Positions 1-9,469 of a DNA stretch of 29,619 bases are shown here, one piece after another. Position numbers and translations under genes: made by a program. The notes beneath the pieces are model-generated. The model was not told the DNA's origin, ran no database searches, and was given only the letters and a program-made list of their open reading frames with translations. Source of the DNA: Ectocarpus siliculosus (Eukaryota > Sar > Phaeophyceae > Ectocarpales > Ectocarpaceae); assembly GCA_000310025.1 (NCBI GenBank), contig FN649749.1, forward strand, positions 742,443-772,061, given 5' to 3'. Every line of letters starts with the position of its first letter. The first letter of the stretch is position 1.

Positions 1-1848
1 ACCCCCCCCCCCCCCCCCCCCAGCCGAGTCCAAAACATGGTACGTTCGAACACTCGCTCAAGTACACAGGACAGACGACGACGAGAGCGCAGGGGGCACG
101 CTGGCCGTGAGAAATAAAACGATTACCACCACCAGACGGGAGAGGTTACCGCAGGCCCGCCGCCTCACCAATACCACAAAACCGCCGAGCCAATCAACCA
201 CCAACGGGGCGACGACAATCAGGGGTACCCCGCGGCCGGCATAAACCAGCCGCGGGTCTCCCATGAGCGGTGCGGGAAACGAACATGGAGAGCAGAATCC
301 GGCACGCCCTCCCCCGTACAACCTATCCCGCAACGTAAATCTCCCACATCCGCCGCACCGCTCTCCTGCCTCTTCATCCGGATTCGCGCGTCTGATCTGG
401 CACCTCAAACACGCGCGCTAATTTTTCTTCCACCACCCATCCTCCACCTCCACCTCCACCCCCCACGTTCCCCCCTGCACCCCACCACAAACCTAACAAC
501 TTCGATTTATCATCAATCGCCTGTTTGTCTGGACTCGGATGGCCGGTTTCACCCCTGCGAGCGAACAAAAAAAAAAGGCAAGAAAGGGAGACATGAAGGG
601 GGATCGGATGGGAGACAGGGGGTAAGGCCTACACGCGACGCTGGACCAATATATTTCATTAAAGTTTTCGACGTAGCGGTTCTGTTTCAAGCTGGGGCAA
701 ACTTCGGTCGATACTTCCAATACGGCACATGGGCACAGCGCTACAACTAGCTACGCGGCTCTTGTGGGCGTTGTCCCACTCAAATCTCGACTAGATCTGC
801 CGCAAAGTTGTGCTGTCTTCTCCGACCTGATGCCCATCTCTAGAATCTCGCCAACGTGGTTACAGAAGATTGTGGATTAGATCATCCCCGCTCTGGTTCA
901 TATCTGGCCATATCATTTTTTCTCAGCACCAACCCGTACACCTTTCGGCACTTGGAACTTGTCCCACGCCCCAGCCGGCGGACTCGCACGACGACATCAT
1001 TGCTTTTTACTGTTGTTTCTCTGCCAGAATATGTACATGTGCTCCGTTTGCACCCGAACGGACTCAGCCACGAGCCAACAAAGCGAAATCTTCCCCGTCT
1101 CCCCGTTCGTAATGGTAATGGCCATTTCCCGGTCCAACCGACAAGCAGCCCTCAACGTTCCGATGGAATGCTAGAAAAACCCCGACGGCTTTTAGAAAAT
1201 ATACACACAAATCAAAGAAGAAACACTACCCTTATGAGATATTAACCACAGCCGAAAGGGATGTGCTCAAGTCTTTTCAGTGAGTGGAGGGGAAAAACTA
1301 CATAGCGCTCACCTCGAATCGCGACGGTTGACTCCTGTCGGAGGCCCTTGGGGCAGCTCCTGGTCGCGAACCCGTCTACAACAACAACAACAACAACAAC
1401 AACAAAACAGGCGACAGAGACGTATGATACGTCCAAAGGATAACGAAGGGGGGCGGCGGTCAGAAAAAGGTCAGGAAAAGGTACAGAGCCAAATTTAAAA
1501 GAAAAACTAACTCACGGCGTGCTCGTGCAACTTCGCTGTCCACATTAATCCGGAGATAAACGCCGGGGAATGTACGCTTAAATGACACTCGATTCTACGC
1601 TGAAAACATACTCGAGTATAAAAGAAAAAAAAAGAAAACGGCTGGTACGGTCCGACCCAGTGTCTGCGCTGAAACAATGGTACTCGAGTATAAAAGAAAA
1701 AAAAAAAAAGCAACTGTTGATGTCCGACCCGTGGTGTCAACACGCTCGTGCTGGATGCCAAAAAGCCTCTTGTAAGGAGATCGGCGTGCAAGTCCATACC
1801 ATGGACTTCAAAGCTAAAATTCAAGCTAAAACAAAAGAAAAAAGCTTA
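1..1848. other. No recognisable gene; repeats and homopolymers
   Basis: The region starts in a run of about 20 C and holds only short, overlapping, low-complexity open frames on both strands. I see a CAA microsatellite at about 1378-1404 and a 72-bp tandem duplication at about 1608-1735. It may be the 3' flank or last introns of the CK1 gene. Confidence 0.5.
1608..1735. repeat. 72-bp tandem duplication containing TATAAAAG
   Basis: ACTCGAGTATAAAAGAAAA occurs at about 1610 and again at about 1682, exactly 72 bases later. Each copy is followed by an A-rich run and a related TCCGACCC stretch. The two copies have diverged in the middle. Confidence 0.75.
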
Positions 1849-2004
1849 CCGTTGCCCCACGGGTGTCAGCACCGTAGCCCAAGCCCCCCACGGCGCTCTG
1901 TCTGGCAACCCTCCCTGATCGAGTGCCTCCTCCTGTCCCCCGATTGGTCAACGGAACGCGGGTGGGTAGAAGGCGGGGGACGCATGTCGCGTGAGACACT
2001 TGCC
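1849..2004 (-). other. Possible tenth exon of the CK1 gene
   Basis: On the minus strand, after a weak acceptor (ACGAAG, CA-rich rather than pyrimidine-rich), a reading frame stays open in the phase needed after exon 9. It reads roughly GASRQVSHATCVPRLLP and ends at a canonical donor ACG|gtaagc. If the donor is not used, the frame stops at a TAG about 20 bases later. The composition (Arg/Gly/Ser/Thr) would suit a CK1 tail, but there is no homology support and the acceptor is poor, so this is only a candidate. Confidence 0.2.
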
Positions 2005-2039
2005 GAGAAGCTCCTTCGTGGTGTGAGTGTGTGTATCAT

Positions 2040-2129
2040 TATTGCTAATAGCATTGACCGCGCTAACCGGGTGACCAATGAAAAGACGTCAGTCTCAGCG
2101 TGGCCGAAAACTCAAAAATGTTTCTGAAG
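2040..2129 (-). repeat. Short interspersed repeat A, copy 1
   Basis: Reverse-strand copy of a roughly 50-95 bp repeat. Its core reads TTTTCATTGGTCA, then CCGGTTAGCGCGGTC, then AATGCTA. The outer part (GACGTCAGTCTC... to TTTCTGAAG) is shared with the copy at 3706-3804. It lies 3' of the inferred CK1 exon 9. Confidence 0.7.
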
Positions 2130-2661
2130 ACCACGATATGGGACGCACACTGTGAGTCGGCATCACTACAAGTTTGTGTGTGTGTTGCTCCAATGTGAAC
2201 ATCAGGGCACCTTAACATTCAGAGCGCGTGTGATGACGAGAGGTCGAAACGCAAGGTGTTGTTGATTCGTCCCGTCCGTCAGGAGTGAAAAACTCGCGAA
2301 CCAACCGCGCTTTGAGGGGACAAGATCACCGGCACAACGACCGCTCGAACACCGATTCATGGCTGTAGGATAGGGGGTCGTGAGCACGTTCTTATTTTCC
2401 CATCGATACTTGCACAAATGGGACGTTCCATGGGTAAGGAAGTTCCATGGGACTCTCACACAGCACCGAGTACGACCGGACCGCAGGCGCATCGAGTAGA
2501 GGAAAGGATGCAAATGCTGGGAGCGGGTAAATCCAACAAATCAGCAACGTCAGAACCGTACCTACATGCCCCACAACCAACCTCCCCGTCCCGACTTTCC
2601 GGACAACCCTACACGAGCCCCGCCTCCCCCCTCCAGGTCTTGATTTAATCCCACGACTTAC

Positions 2662-5600
2662 CTTCCCCAGAGGCGCCCCCAACCCCGTCCGCCGCTGTCC
2701 TCACGGCCCCAGACGCCCCCCCGTAGCCGATCGGCTCCTCAGCCCTTTGGAGAGAAGAAAAGTAAAACAGTGTTGGGTCAGTCGGGAAACGTTCTTGCGT
2801 TAAATTAACGGCGTGCCCCGAAGGCCTAAAGCTCTCCGAGAACGAGGCGGAATCTGCAGAAACATAAAACAAAAAATGTGAATGGTAGGTAGACTCGAAA
2901 AGTGGGGTACGCCCATGATGCAGCAGTAACCTCGCACGGCGCCCCCCAGTACGGATATCAGAAAGTTCTGAGTACAGAGACCGGAACGGTTATTAACGTG
3001 ATTAAGACAACGACTAGACGCAAGACCCCCTAATAAACTCTAGCTAGTTTACACAACGCGCCCGCACACAAGGAACTAGGCAGTGGTAAGAAACTGAGCC
3101 TCAAAAAACTCAATACACGAGCACCATTGGTGAGAGCTCGGTAAAGAACCACTACACTACATAGCGGCCATCCGTAGCATGACCTATATTGCAACGACAA
3201 ACCCTACCCTGGACCAAAAACTAGAGGCTTGTATTGTAAGAGCAAGCGCGTTCTGCATACATGTGCAAAAATAACTACATACGCTCAACTACGCCCACCT
3301 GGGTGCCGACACCGGTCGCTGGTCCGCGCCGCCCCCCCCACCGCCGGTGCGGCAGCGCTCGTTCTGCAAGTTGAGGACGGTCCAGTCGAACATATTGTCG
3401 TACTGGAACCCTTTCCGGTAGAAGAGCTCCTTGAACAGGCGCTGCGTAAGATTAAGGTTTTCCGGTAAAAGCATGACAAAACGAGGGGGGGGGGGGAGAA
3501 GCGTACTCATGTTTAGCTTAGCGGTTAGACCATTGCATGCGTCCTCGAGAGAAACGAGCATAGGGGGGGGTTACATGTTTGTATACAACAGTGTTTGTCT
3601 CATCGACTCTGGAGGTCCGTCTGCATGTTCCGGTACGTGTTTGACGCACTAGCCAGGGTCCCCTGCCGCGACCAGCAAAAAAAACGTGGCGTATCTTGCT
3701 GCATAATTGCTATAAAATAGACCAAGCCGACCGCACCAACCGGCTGACCTATGAAAAGACGCCAGTCTCCTTGCGACTGCAAAAAAACAAAAACGCTTCT
3801 GAAGGCCATTTTCTGGGAACCCGTGATGGGGTGCCACGTGGGAGGCTAAGCTGCTCCCTGGTGCGTGCTCCCGTGGATTCGTCCCATTCACGAAGGAGGG
3901 TGGGTAAGCGTCTTTTCGAGAGGGGCTGGGGCTAAAATCGGACCGCCTTCGCGATAAATTAAAGTTTACGAGGAAATAGAACTGGGAGGGGGTACGCAGA
4001 ATATATCACCCCTTAACCCTAACCCGACTTCCAACTTCCCCGATTGCATGCTTTTATCCAACACGCTTATTTAGTGAGTAGGAAAACCCTCCGAAGGCTG
4101 CGGCTAAAATCAGGGCTTTTCATGCAAGTATTCGTTCATTCAGGCTTTCATGCAAGTCTTCGTTCATTCACCCACTGACCTTGAGGTACGCGTAGTCTGG
4201 GCGGTCTTCGAAGCGAAGCGAGCGGCAGTACTCGAAGTACGACCGGAACTCCGCTGTGAGAGGCAGAGAGCCAGGCGGGCGAACGTGGCAGGGGGGCAGA
4301 GTGGGAAAGAAGATGAGAGGGGCGGGGGCGGGACAAAGCACGCCGGCAGAATGGTGGCGGCAGTCCCAAGACAGGAAAAAAGGGAATACGACAAAGCTAT
4401 GTAGGGCCAACCGGCAATATCAACAAGAAGTAGGCGGCGGCAATCGTGAGACAAGCAACACAGTAGCGGGCCGGGGGGGGGGGGGCACTCGGGCAAAAGT
4501 TCCCCGCGAAGGTAGTGCTCGAGCAGCTATTTAGCTTCCCGGACATCGACCGTCATGGCTTCTAGGACGATTGGGACAGCGCGCGAGAGACAGTGTAGGG
4601 GGAAAAAACGGTACCCCACCTATGACCTGCGGCGAGACTCACATGGGTAGCCCTTGCACAGCTGCTCCGTGGAGGTGCTCATCTTGCGGTCCATGATGCG
4701 CTCGTACTTCTGCTTCTTGGTGTTGGCCTTCAGCCCCTGCCACGGCAAGCTCCCCCTTATGAAGTACATCAGCACGTACCTGCCGACACAGACAGAAGCG
4801 CGAGACACAAAAAAGAAAAAAAGTAAGAGAGGGAGAGGGGGGGGGGGGGAGTGAGAGATGACCACATTAGACAACCGTGTCCACAGTAAGTTTGTTGGTT
4901 TGCTCATGAAAATATTTCCTGAAAACCAACAACAAAACCAACCACGCGCACGAAGCGTCCAGAGACGGTTCAAACGGAGCGACAACAATTTTTCCCTCTC
5001 TCTGTGCCACGTTATGGTTTCCAACACACAACAATTCAGGCCACCTCTGCCCATCCCATGCCATTTCCGTGCAACAAACACCTAAAAACAACTACGCGTA
5101 CGAAGCGTCGACATACCGTCCAAGGGAATACAACAGCTTTTCTCTCCCACAACCACGGAAAGTAAAACCGAACAGATCTCGGAACACAACTCTCTCTCTT
5201 CCCTCTCAGGACCACGGAACGTTCCACGGAGTGGTTCTAAGTGGTGCGGTGCCCTACTTACCCCAAAGACTCGAGGTCATCCCGTCGGCTCTGCTCGATC
5301 CCGATGTGCGTGTTGATGGAGGCATACCTCGCCGTACCCGTCAGGTTTTTGTTGTCGCGGTACGGGATGTGCTGGTGTGTCCGCGGGTCCCGGTACTTCT
5401 TCGCCAAACCTAATAAAAGGTAACAGCACACGGAAGGGAACACATGTCGTTGTTGTTGATGTTGCCGCCGTTTGTGAGAGTAGTCGTTGCGGGCTGGTCT
5501 GTCTTCATCGTCAATGTTCCCGTTCAAAGAAGACCGCCATTTTCGGAACGTATTGATGCAACAGATTAACCCGCTTGAGACACGACTTATTACAGTGCCA

Positions 5601-8600
5601 AGAACAAGCACAACACACAAAACACACACCAAACACTTTCCCGGCTGGCACTGGCGTCTTTTCATTGGTCAGCCAGGTAGGGCGGTCGATGCTAATAAAC
5701 ACAAGCACTACATACGGGGTTTTAGTTTTCTATCCCGCAACAACACTGACTGACGTGTTTACATTGGTCAGCCGATAAGCGCGGTCGATGCTAATTTAGA
5801 AAACAGCACTCTAGCTTCCGACGCGACTCCTCCTTACGGGCCCGTACCGGCCCCCAAATCATGGTCCTAGCTTTGTTGTTCATTGGTAGGCACGCTGAGA
5901 ATGACATGGGTGAGCCGGTTAGCGCGGTCGACGCTGACAACGAGGAGACACCACCCTACCCACGGTAGAAGGGCAACAACAACAACAATCACGAAACCAT
6001 GCAGCCCATTCAAGTTTCTGCTGCAATGAGGATCCAACAAGGCCAAGTTATCGAAACACTACTGGCCACATCACCATTGGGCAATTATGTTGCCCAAGCA
6101 ACTGCTGTCCCGTCTACAAATATCGTGCTCCGATATGCGATCCAAATCAAATTTGCTCTCGCAAAAGCTCAGGTCAAGTTTCTGCTGTAATGAGGATCAT
6201 GGCGTATCTCCATACAGGGTTTGTCCTCCTCGCTGCTGCAACAAAAATCGCGACAAAAACCAACCGTATGAGATGTAACCACGTTTTCTTGCGGCGATAT
6301 CGGCAAACAACGACCACCATCATGCAAACGCCACAGCTATCTCAACAGCCCGAACACAGGTTACTTCTTGCGCAAGCTCAGGTCAAGTTTCTGCTGTAAT
6401 GAGGATCACGGAGAATCTCCTCGCAGGTTTTTGTCCTACTCGCTGCTGCAACACGAATCGCGACAAAACAATCAACGGTACAAGCTAAAACGCTGATTTT
6501 TTGCGGCAACATGAACAAAAAAAGACCACCGTCAAGCAAAAGTAAAAGCTATCCAATCAGTCCAAGCACTGGTTGCTCTTGCAAGCTCAGGTCAAGTTTC
6601 TGCTGTAATGAGGATCACGGGGGATCTCCATACAGGATTTGTCCTCCTCGCTGCTGCTACAAAACTCGGAGCATGACCTCAAACAGTAGAAGCTAAAGCG
6701 ATGTTTCATTGCGGCCATATCAGCAAACAACGACTGCCGCCATGCAAAAATCACAGACATCTAATAAGCCACGATGCAGGTTGCTCTTGCAAGCTCAGGT
6801 CAAGTTTCTGCTGTAATGAGGATCATGAGGTATCTCCATACAGGTTTTGTCCTCCTCGCTGCTGCAACAAAACTCGGAACGAGACCTCAACAGCCAAACA
6901 ACGACTACTGTTTTGCCAAAAATCAAACCTATCTACATCACTCATAAAACACAGGTTGCTCATGCAAGCTCAGGTCAAGTTTCTGCTGTAATGAGGATCA
7001 TGAGGTATCTCCATACAGGGTTTGTCCTCCTCGCTGCTGCAACGAAACTCCGAACAATAAATCAACAGCCAAACAACGACTACTGTTTGCCAAAAATCAA
7101 ACCTATCTACATCACCCATCTAGAACACAGGTTGCTCATGCAAGCTCAGGTCAAGTTTCTGCTGTAATGAGGATCATGAGGTATCTCCATACAGGTTTTG
7201 TCCTCCTCGCTGCTGCAACAAAACTCGGAACAATAAATCAACAGCCAAACAACGACTACTGTTTTGCCAAAAATCAAACCTATCTACATCACCCATAAAA
7301 CACAGGTTGCTCGTGCAAGCTCAGGTCAAGTTTCTGCTGTAATGAGGATCATGAGGTATCTCCATACAGGTTTTGTCCTCCTCGCTGCTGCAACGAAACT
7401 CCGAACAATCAACGTAGGAGAGAGCTACAACCACGTCTCCGTGCGGCAGATGACAACAAACATGAACTAACACCCCACACACACAACGTTTCACGCCTTG
7501 GTAGGGCTGCCGAACAAGCCTGCTTCACTCACCGAAGTCAATGATGTGGATGATGTTCTGGCGCTTGCCGAGGCCAATTAGGAAGTTATCCGGCTTCACG
7601 TCCCGATGGATGAAGCTCTTTGTGTGCACGTACTCCAACCGGCTCAGCAACTGCCTCAGCCATTTCGTGCGTCCGGGAGGCAATTCGATAGACGGGGGGG
7701 GTGAGCAAAGTCTGGCGGGCAAGGGCAAAATGCAAACAATCTTTTTTTATTTCTCAATGTTCGGTTTTGGGGAGGATATCCACAAGAGCACGAGAACCGA
7801 GACAAACAGAAACAAGTCTCTTATCATGGTTTACGGCATAAATACCTGGTCCGCCAGCATGAGCACCGTCTTGAGGTTGAAACGCCGGCTGCAGTAGTTG
7901 AACAGGTCCTCTAGCGAGGGCCCGAGCAAGTCGAGAACCATCACATTGTAGTCCCCCTCCACACCGTACCATCTCACCGTGGGAATACCCACTACAAGCA
8001 AAAAAAAAAACGTCAGGGAAGCAGCAAGAACAGGGGAATAGCAGGAGTGAAAATGACGACAATACAATAGAGACACGCTGAGGGACAGCGGAAGCGGAAA
8101 CATAAAAACAAGCCCCCTAGAAATCGACAAGGAGGTGTCTAGCTCTCGCAAGGATAAACCTATACAATCAACCATGAAAACTATGGTGCTGCGTGCTAAC
8201 ACTTCGGCTGGCAGAAGCAGTGCCCGCGAATCAACAAAACGACCGCTCAATCTCTCCCGCGACAACAAACATTAAAAATAAAAAAACACCAGCGGGCCAG
8301 CATCAGGACGCATTTCTTCCGAGCTTCCCTCTCGGTTCTTGTTAAAGGGTCTCCCAACAGGCATCTACCGCAGACCTAGGCGAGGCGTCGAGCACATAAC
8401 GGGCGCAAACAGAGGGAGAATAAACAACACTTACATCCACCGTGCAATATGCGGTAGATCTTCGACTCGTAGAGCAGCTGAGGGTGCTTCGTCTTTGTCG
8501 ACTCCAGCTTGATGGCCACCTGTTCATTGAAACGATCAACGAACAGCAGTGAGCAGTTTTCAACGTAAATTATCATGACTAAAAAATATTTTTGTTTTAT

Positions 8601-8939
8601 GATACAATAGGAATCGCATCGCATCTTCCAATGACAACACTGCTTCGTCTTCAGCTACCCCCCCCCCCCACATCGTCCATAGGTTAGGTTAGGTTAGGCT
8701 TGGGGTAGGTATGCATACATAACTCCCGTGTAGGTCAGGGTTAGCCTTAGCTTTAGGTATACACAATACACTCTCTCCCGTCCGTAGGTTACGGGCTAGG
8801 GTTGGGGATGGGGTTAGGTATGTGACATACTGCACACCTCTTCTCCCGTGGTCATGTTGGTCCCCAGGTAGATGTCCCCGAAGGACCCGCTCCCGATCTT
8901 GCGACCGAGGCGGTACTTCTTCCCCACTCGAAGCTCCAT
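2662..8939 (-). CDS. Casein kinase 1 family protein kinase, nine inferred exons, 3' end uncertain
   Basis: Serine/threonine kinase of the CK1 delta/epsilon/alpha type. The exons, in transcript order, are 8939-8838, 8519-8435, 7991-7846, 7650-7533, 5409-5262, 4779-4643, 4253-4180, 3441-3299 and 2744-2662. Every intron is GT-AG and all phases join. The start [18 protein letters not shown] is the usual CK1 N-terminus, so the ATG at 8939 is preferred over an in-frame ATG at 9026. Visible landmarks are the glycine loop GSGSFGDIY (residues 16-24), VAIK lysine 38, HRDVKPDN (126-133, catalytic Asp128), DFG (149-151), the CK1 signature [20 protein letters not shown], and FDWTVLNL closing the kinase domain near residue 300. 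Numbering matches human CK1 delta without gaps. After the domain comes a Gly-rich tail. Exon 8 either reads on to a TAG at 3289-3291 (320 residues) or splices from CCCAG|gtggg to exon 9 ([12 protein letters not shown]...), which ends at a good donor and implies further exons below 2662. The kinase core is near certain; the tail is tentative. Confidence 0.92.
2745..3298 (-). other. CK1 intron 8 (if exon 9 is used)
   Basis: The stretch between the exon 8 donor and the exon 9 acceptor has no recognisable gene. It has mixed AT-rich composition and no open frame resembling a known protein. I see nothing else in it. Confidence 0.5.
3484..3565 (-). repeat. Interspersed repeat B, partial copy, in CK1 intron 7
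   Basis: Read on the minus strand, it gives CTCTCGAGGACGCATG, then CAATGGTCTAACCGCTAAG, then a C-rich tail. This is the same core as the copies near 18.7, 23.1, 24.0 and 26.5 kb. It is a truncated member lacking the upstream GAGCCACCTTTGGC part. Confidence 0.75.
3706..3804 (-). repeat. Short interspersed repeat A, copy 2, in CK1 intron 7
   Basis: Reverse-strand copy. GGCGTCTTTTCATAGGTCA is followed by GCCGGTTGGTGCGGTC. The match to copy 1 extends on the distal side into an A-rich stretch and GCTTCTGAAGG. Confidence 0.7.
4119..4172. repeat. 28-bp tandem duplication beside the exon 7 donor of CK1
   Basis: CATGCAAGTATTCGTTCATT at 4121 is repeated as CATGCAAGTCTTCGTTCATT at 4149, ending a few bases before the minus-strand donor of exon 7 (boundary 4180/4179). 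Confidence 0.85.
4930..5170. repeat. 150-bp tandem duplication in CK1 intron 5
   Basis: ACCACGCGCACGAAGCGTC at 4941 and ACTACGCGTACGAAGCGTC at 5091 are exactly 150 bases apart. Similar flanks (CAACAA..., then CTCTCTC... and CCACGGAAAG/CCACGTTATGG) support a degenerate tandem duplication. Confidence 0.65.
5640..5940 (+). repeat. Short interspersed repeat A, copies 3-5, in CK1 intron 4
   Basis: Three forward copies lie close together: about 5645-5697 (CTTTTCATTGGTCAGCC...GGTCGATGCTAAT), 5738-5797 (ACATTGGTCAGCC...GCGCGGTCGATGCTAAT) and 5873-5937 (GTGAGCCGGTTAGCGCGGTC). All share the order CATTGGTCAGCC, GGTTAGCGCGGTC, GATGCTAA. Confidence 0.75.
6000..7480 (+). repeat. Tandem array of about eight units inside CK1 intron 4
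   Basis: The landmark CAAGTTTCTGCTGTAATGAG (varied to CTGCAATGAG in the first unit) starts at 6011, 6175, 6384, 6593, 6801, 6976, 7152 and 7327. Spacings are therefore 164, 209, 209, 208, 175, 176 and 175. The long units carry about 34 extra bases (GAAGCTAAAGCGATG...GCGGCCATATC) that the 175-bp units lack. The truncated last unit again resembles the long type (ACCACGTCTCCGTGCGGC). The 175-bp units are almost identical, so they are the youngest. Each unit has a conserved TAATGAGGATCA with a stop, so the array is not a coding repeat. It fills most of the 2123-bp intron 4. Confidence 0.95.
8520..8837. repeat. Degenerate telomere-like G-rich stretch in CK1 intron 1
   Basis: From about 8677 to 8820 the plus strand has repeated GGTTAGGTTAGGTTAGG and variants such as GGGTTAGCC, GGGCTAGGGTTGGGG and GGGGTTAGG. 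This resembles degenerate interstitial TTAGGG-type repeats. The stretch lies wholly inside CK1 intron 1 (8520-8837). Confidence 0.5.
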
Positions 8940-9154
8940 CGCGCTTCGTTCCGCTTCTTCAGCGGAGGTGGTGCTAGGAGAGGTCTTGCGCCTCCTGTGG
9001 ATGCCGCCCGCACACCATCCAGGCAAGAAAGACGGGAAATAAATACACCAGCAGCGTCAAAAAAAGAACAGAAATGGCGAATAAATGTGGGAGACGGCGA
9101 AAGTCGCAGGCAGATCATGTGGACTTCGAAAAAAATTCCGTCTGAATCTCGCTA

Positions 9155-9316
9155 GTAGGACTGACGTATTCTCATTCGCCAGCCAGTTAGAGCGCTGTCG
9201 ACGTCAACAAAGGAAAAACACACACACACACACACATTATGTTGACCTTTTCTATCCCGCTCTGTATGCCAAGTCCGTTTTTCATTGGTCAGTCGCATAC
9301 CGCCATCGACACTAAC
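9155..9316 (+). repeat. Short interspersed repeat A, copies 6-7
   Basis: About 9163-9210 reads GACTGACGTATTCTCATTC, then GCCAGCCAGTTAGAGCGC and GTCGACGTCAAC. About 9279-9314 reads TTTTTCATTGGTCAGTCGC, then CATCGACACTAAC. Both are diverged forward copies upstream of the CK1 start. Confidence 0.6.
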
Positions 9317-9371
9317 TGAAATAAAAAGAAAGAAGCAAATATTCTGCGGGGGCCCCTGTTTTGTCCCGCAA

Positions 9372-9469
9372 ACAAGGATGGCACCCTTTCATTGGCCAGG
9401 TATTTACGCAGCACGATCGAACAAGGATAGCACCGTGCCATTGGCCAGGTATTTACACAGCACGATCGA
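9372..9469 (+). repeat. 49-bp tandem duplication related to repeat A
   Basis: ACAAGGATGGCACC...CATTGGCCAGGTATTTACGC...CACGATCGA is followed immediately by ACAAGGATAGCACC...CATTGGCCAGGTATTTACAC...CACGATCGA. Both carry the CATTGG(T/C)CAG and GATCGA ends of repeat A, so an A copy appears to have duplicated in place. Confidence 0.8.

Noticed and set aside
6000-7480. Regularly spaced array considered as CRISPR or as a repeat-protein gene
   Set aside because: Whole 175-209 bp units are conserved rather than short repeats with unique spacers, the setting is a eukaryotic intron, and each unit contains stops in the open frames.
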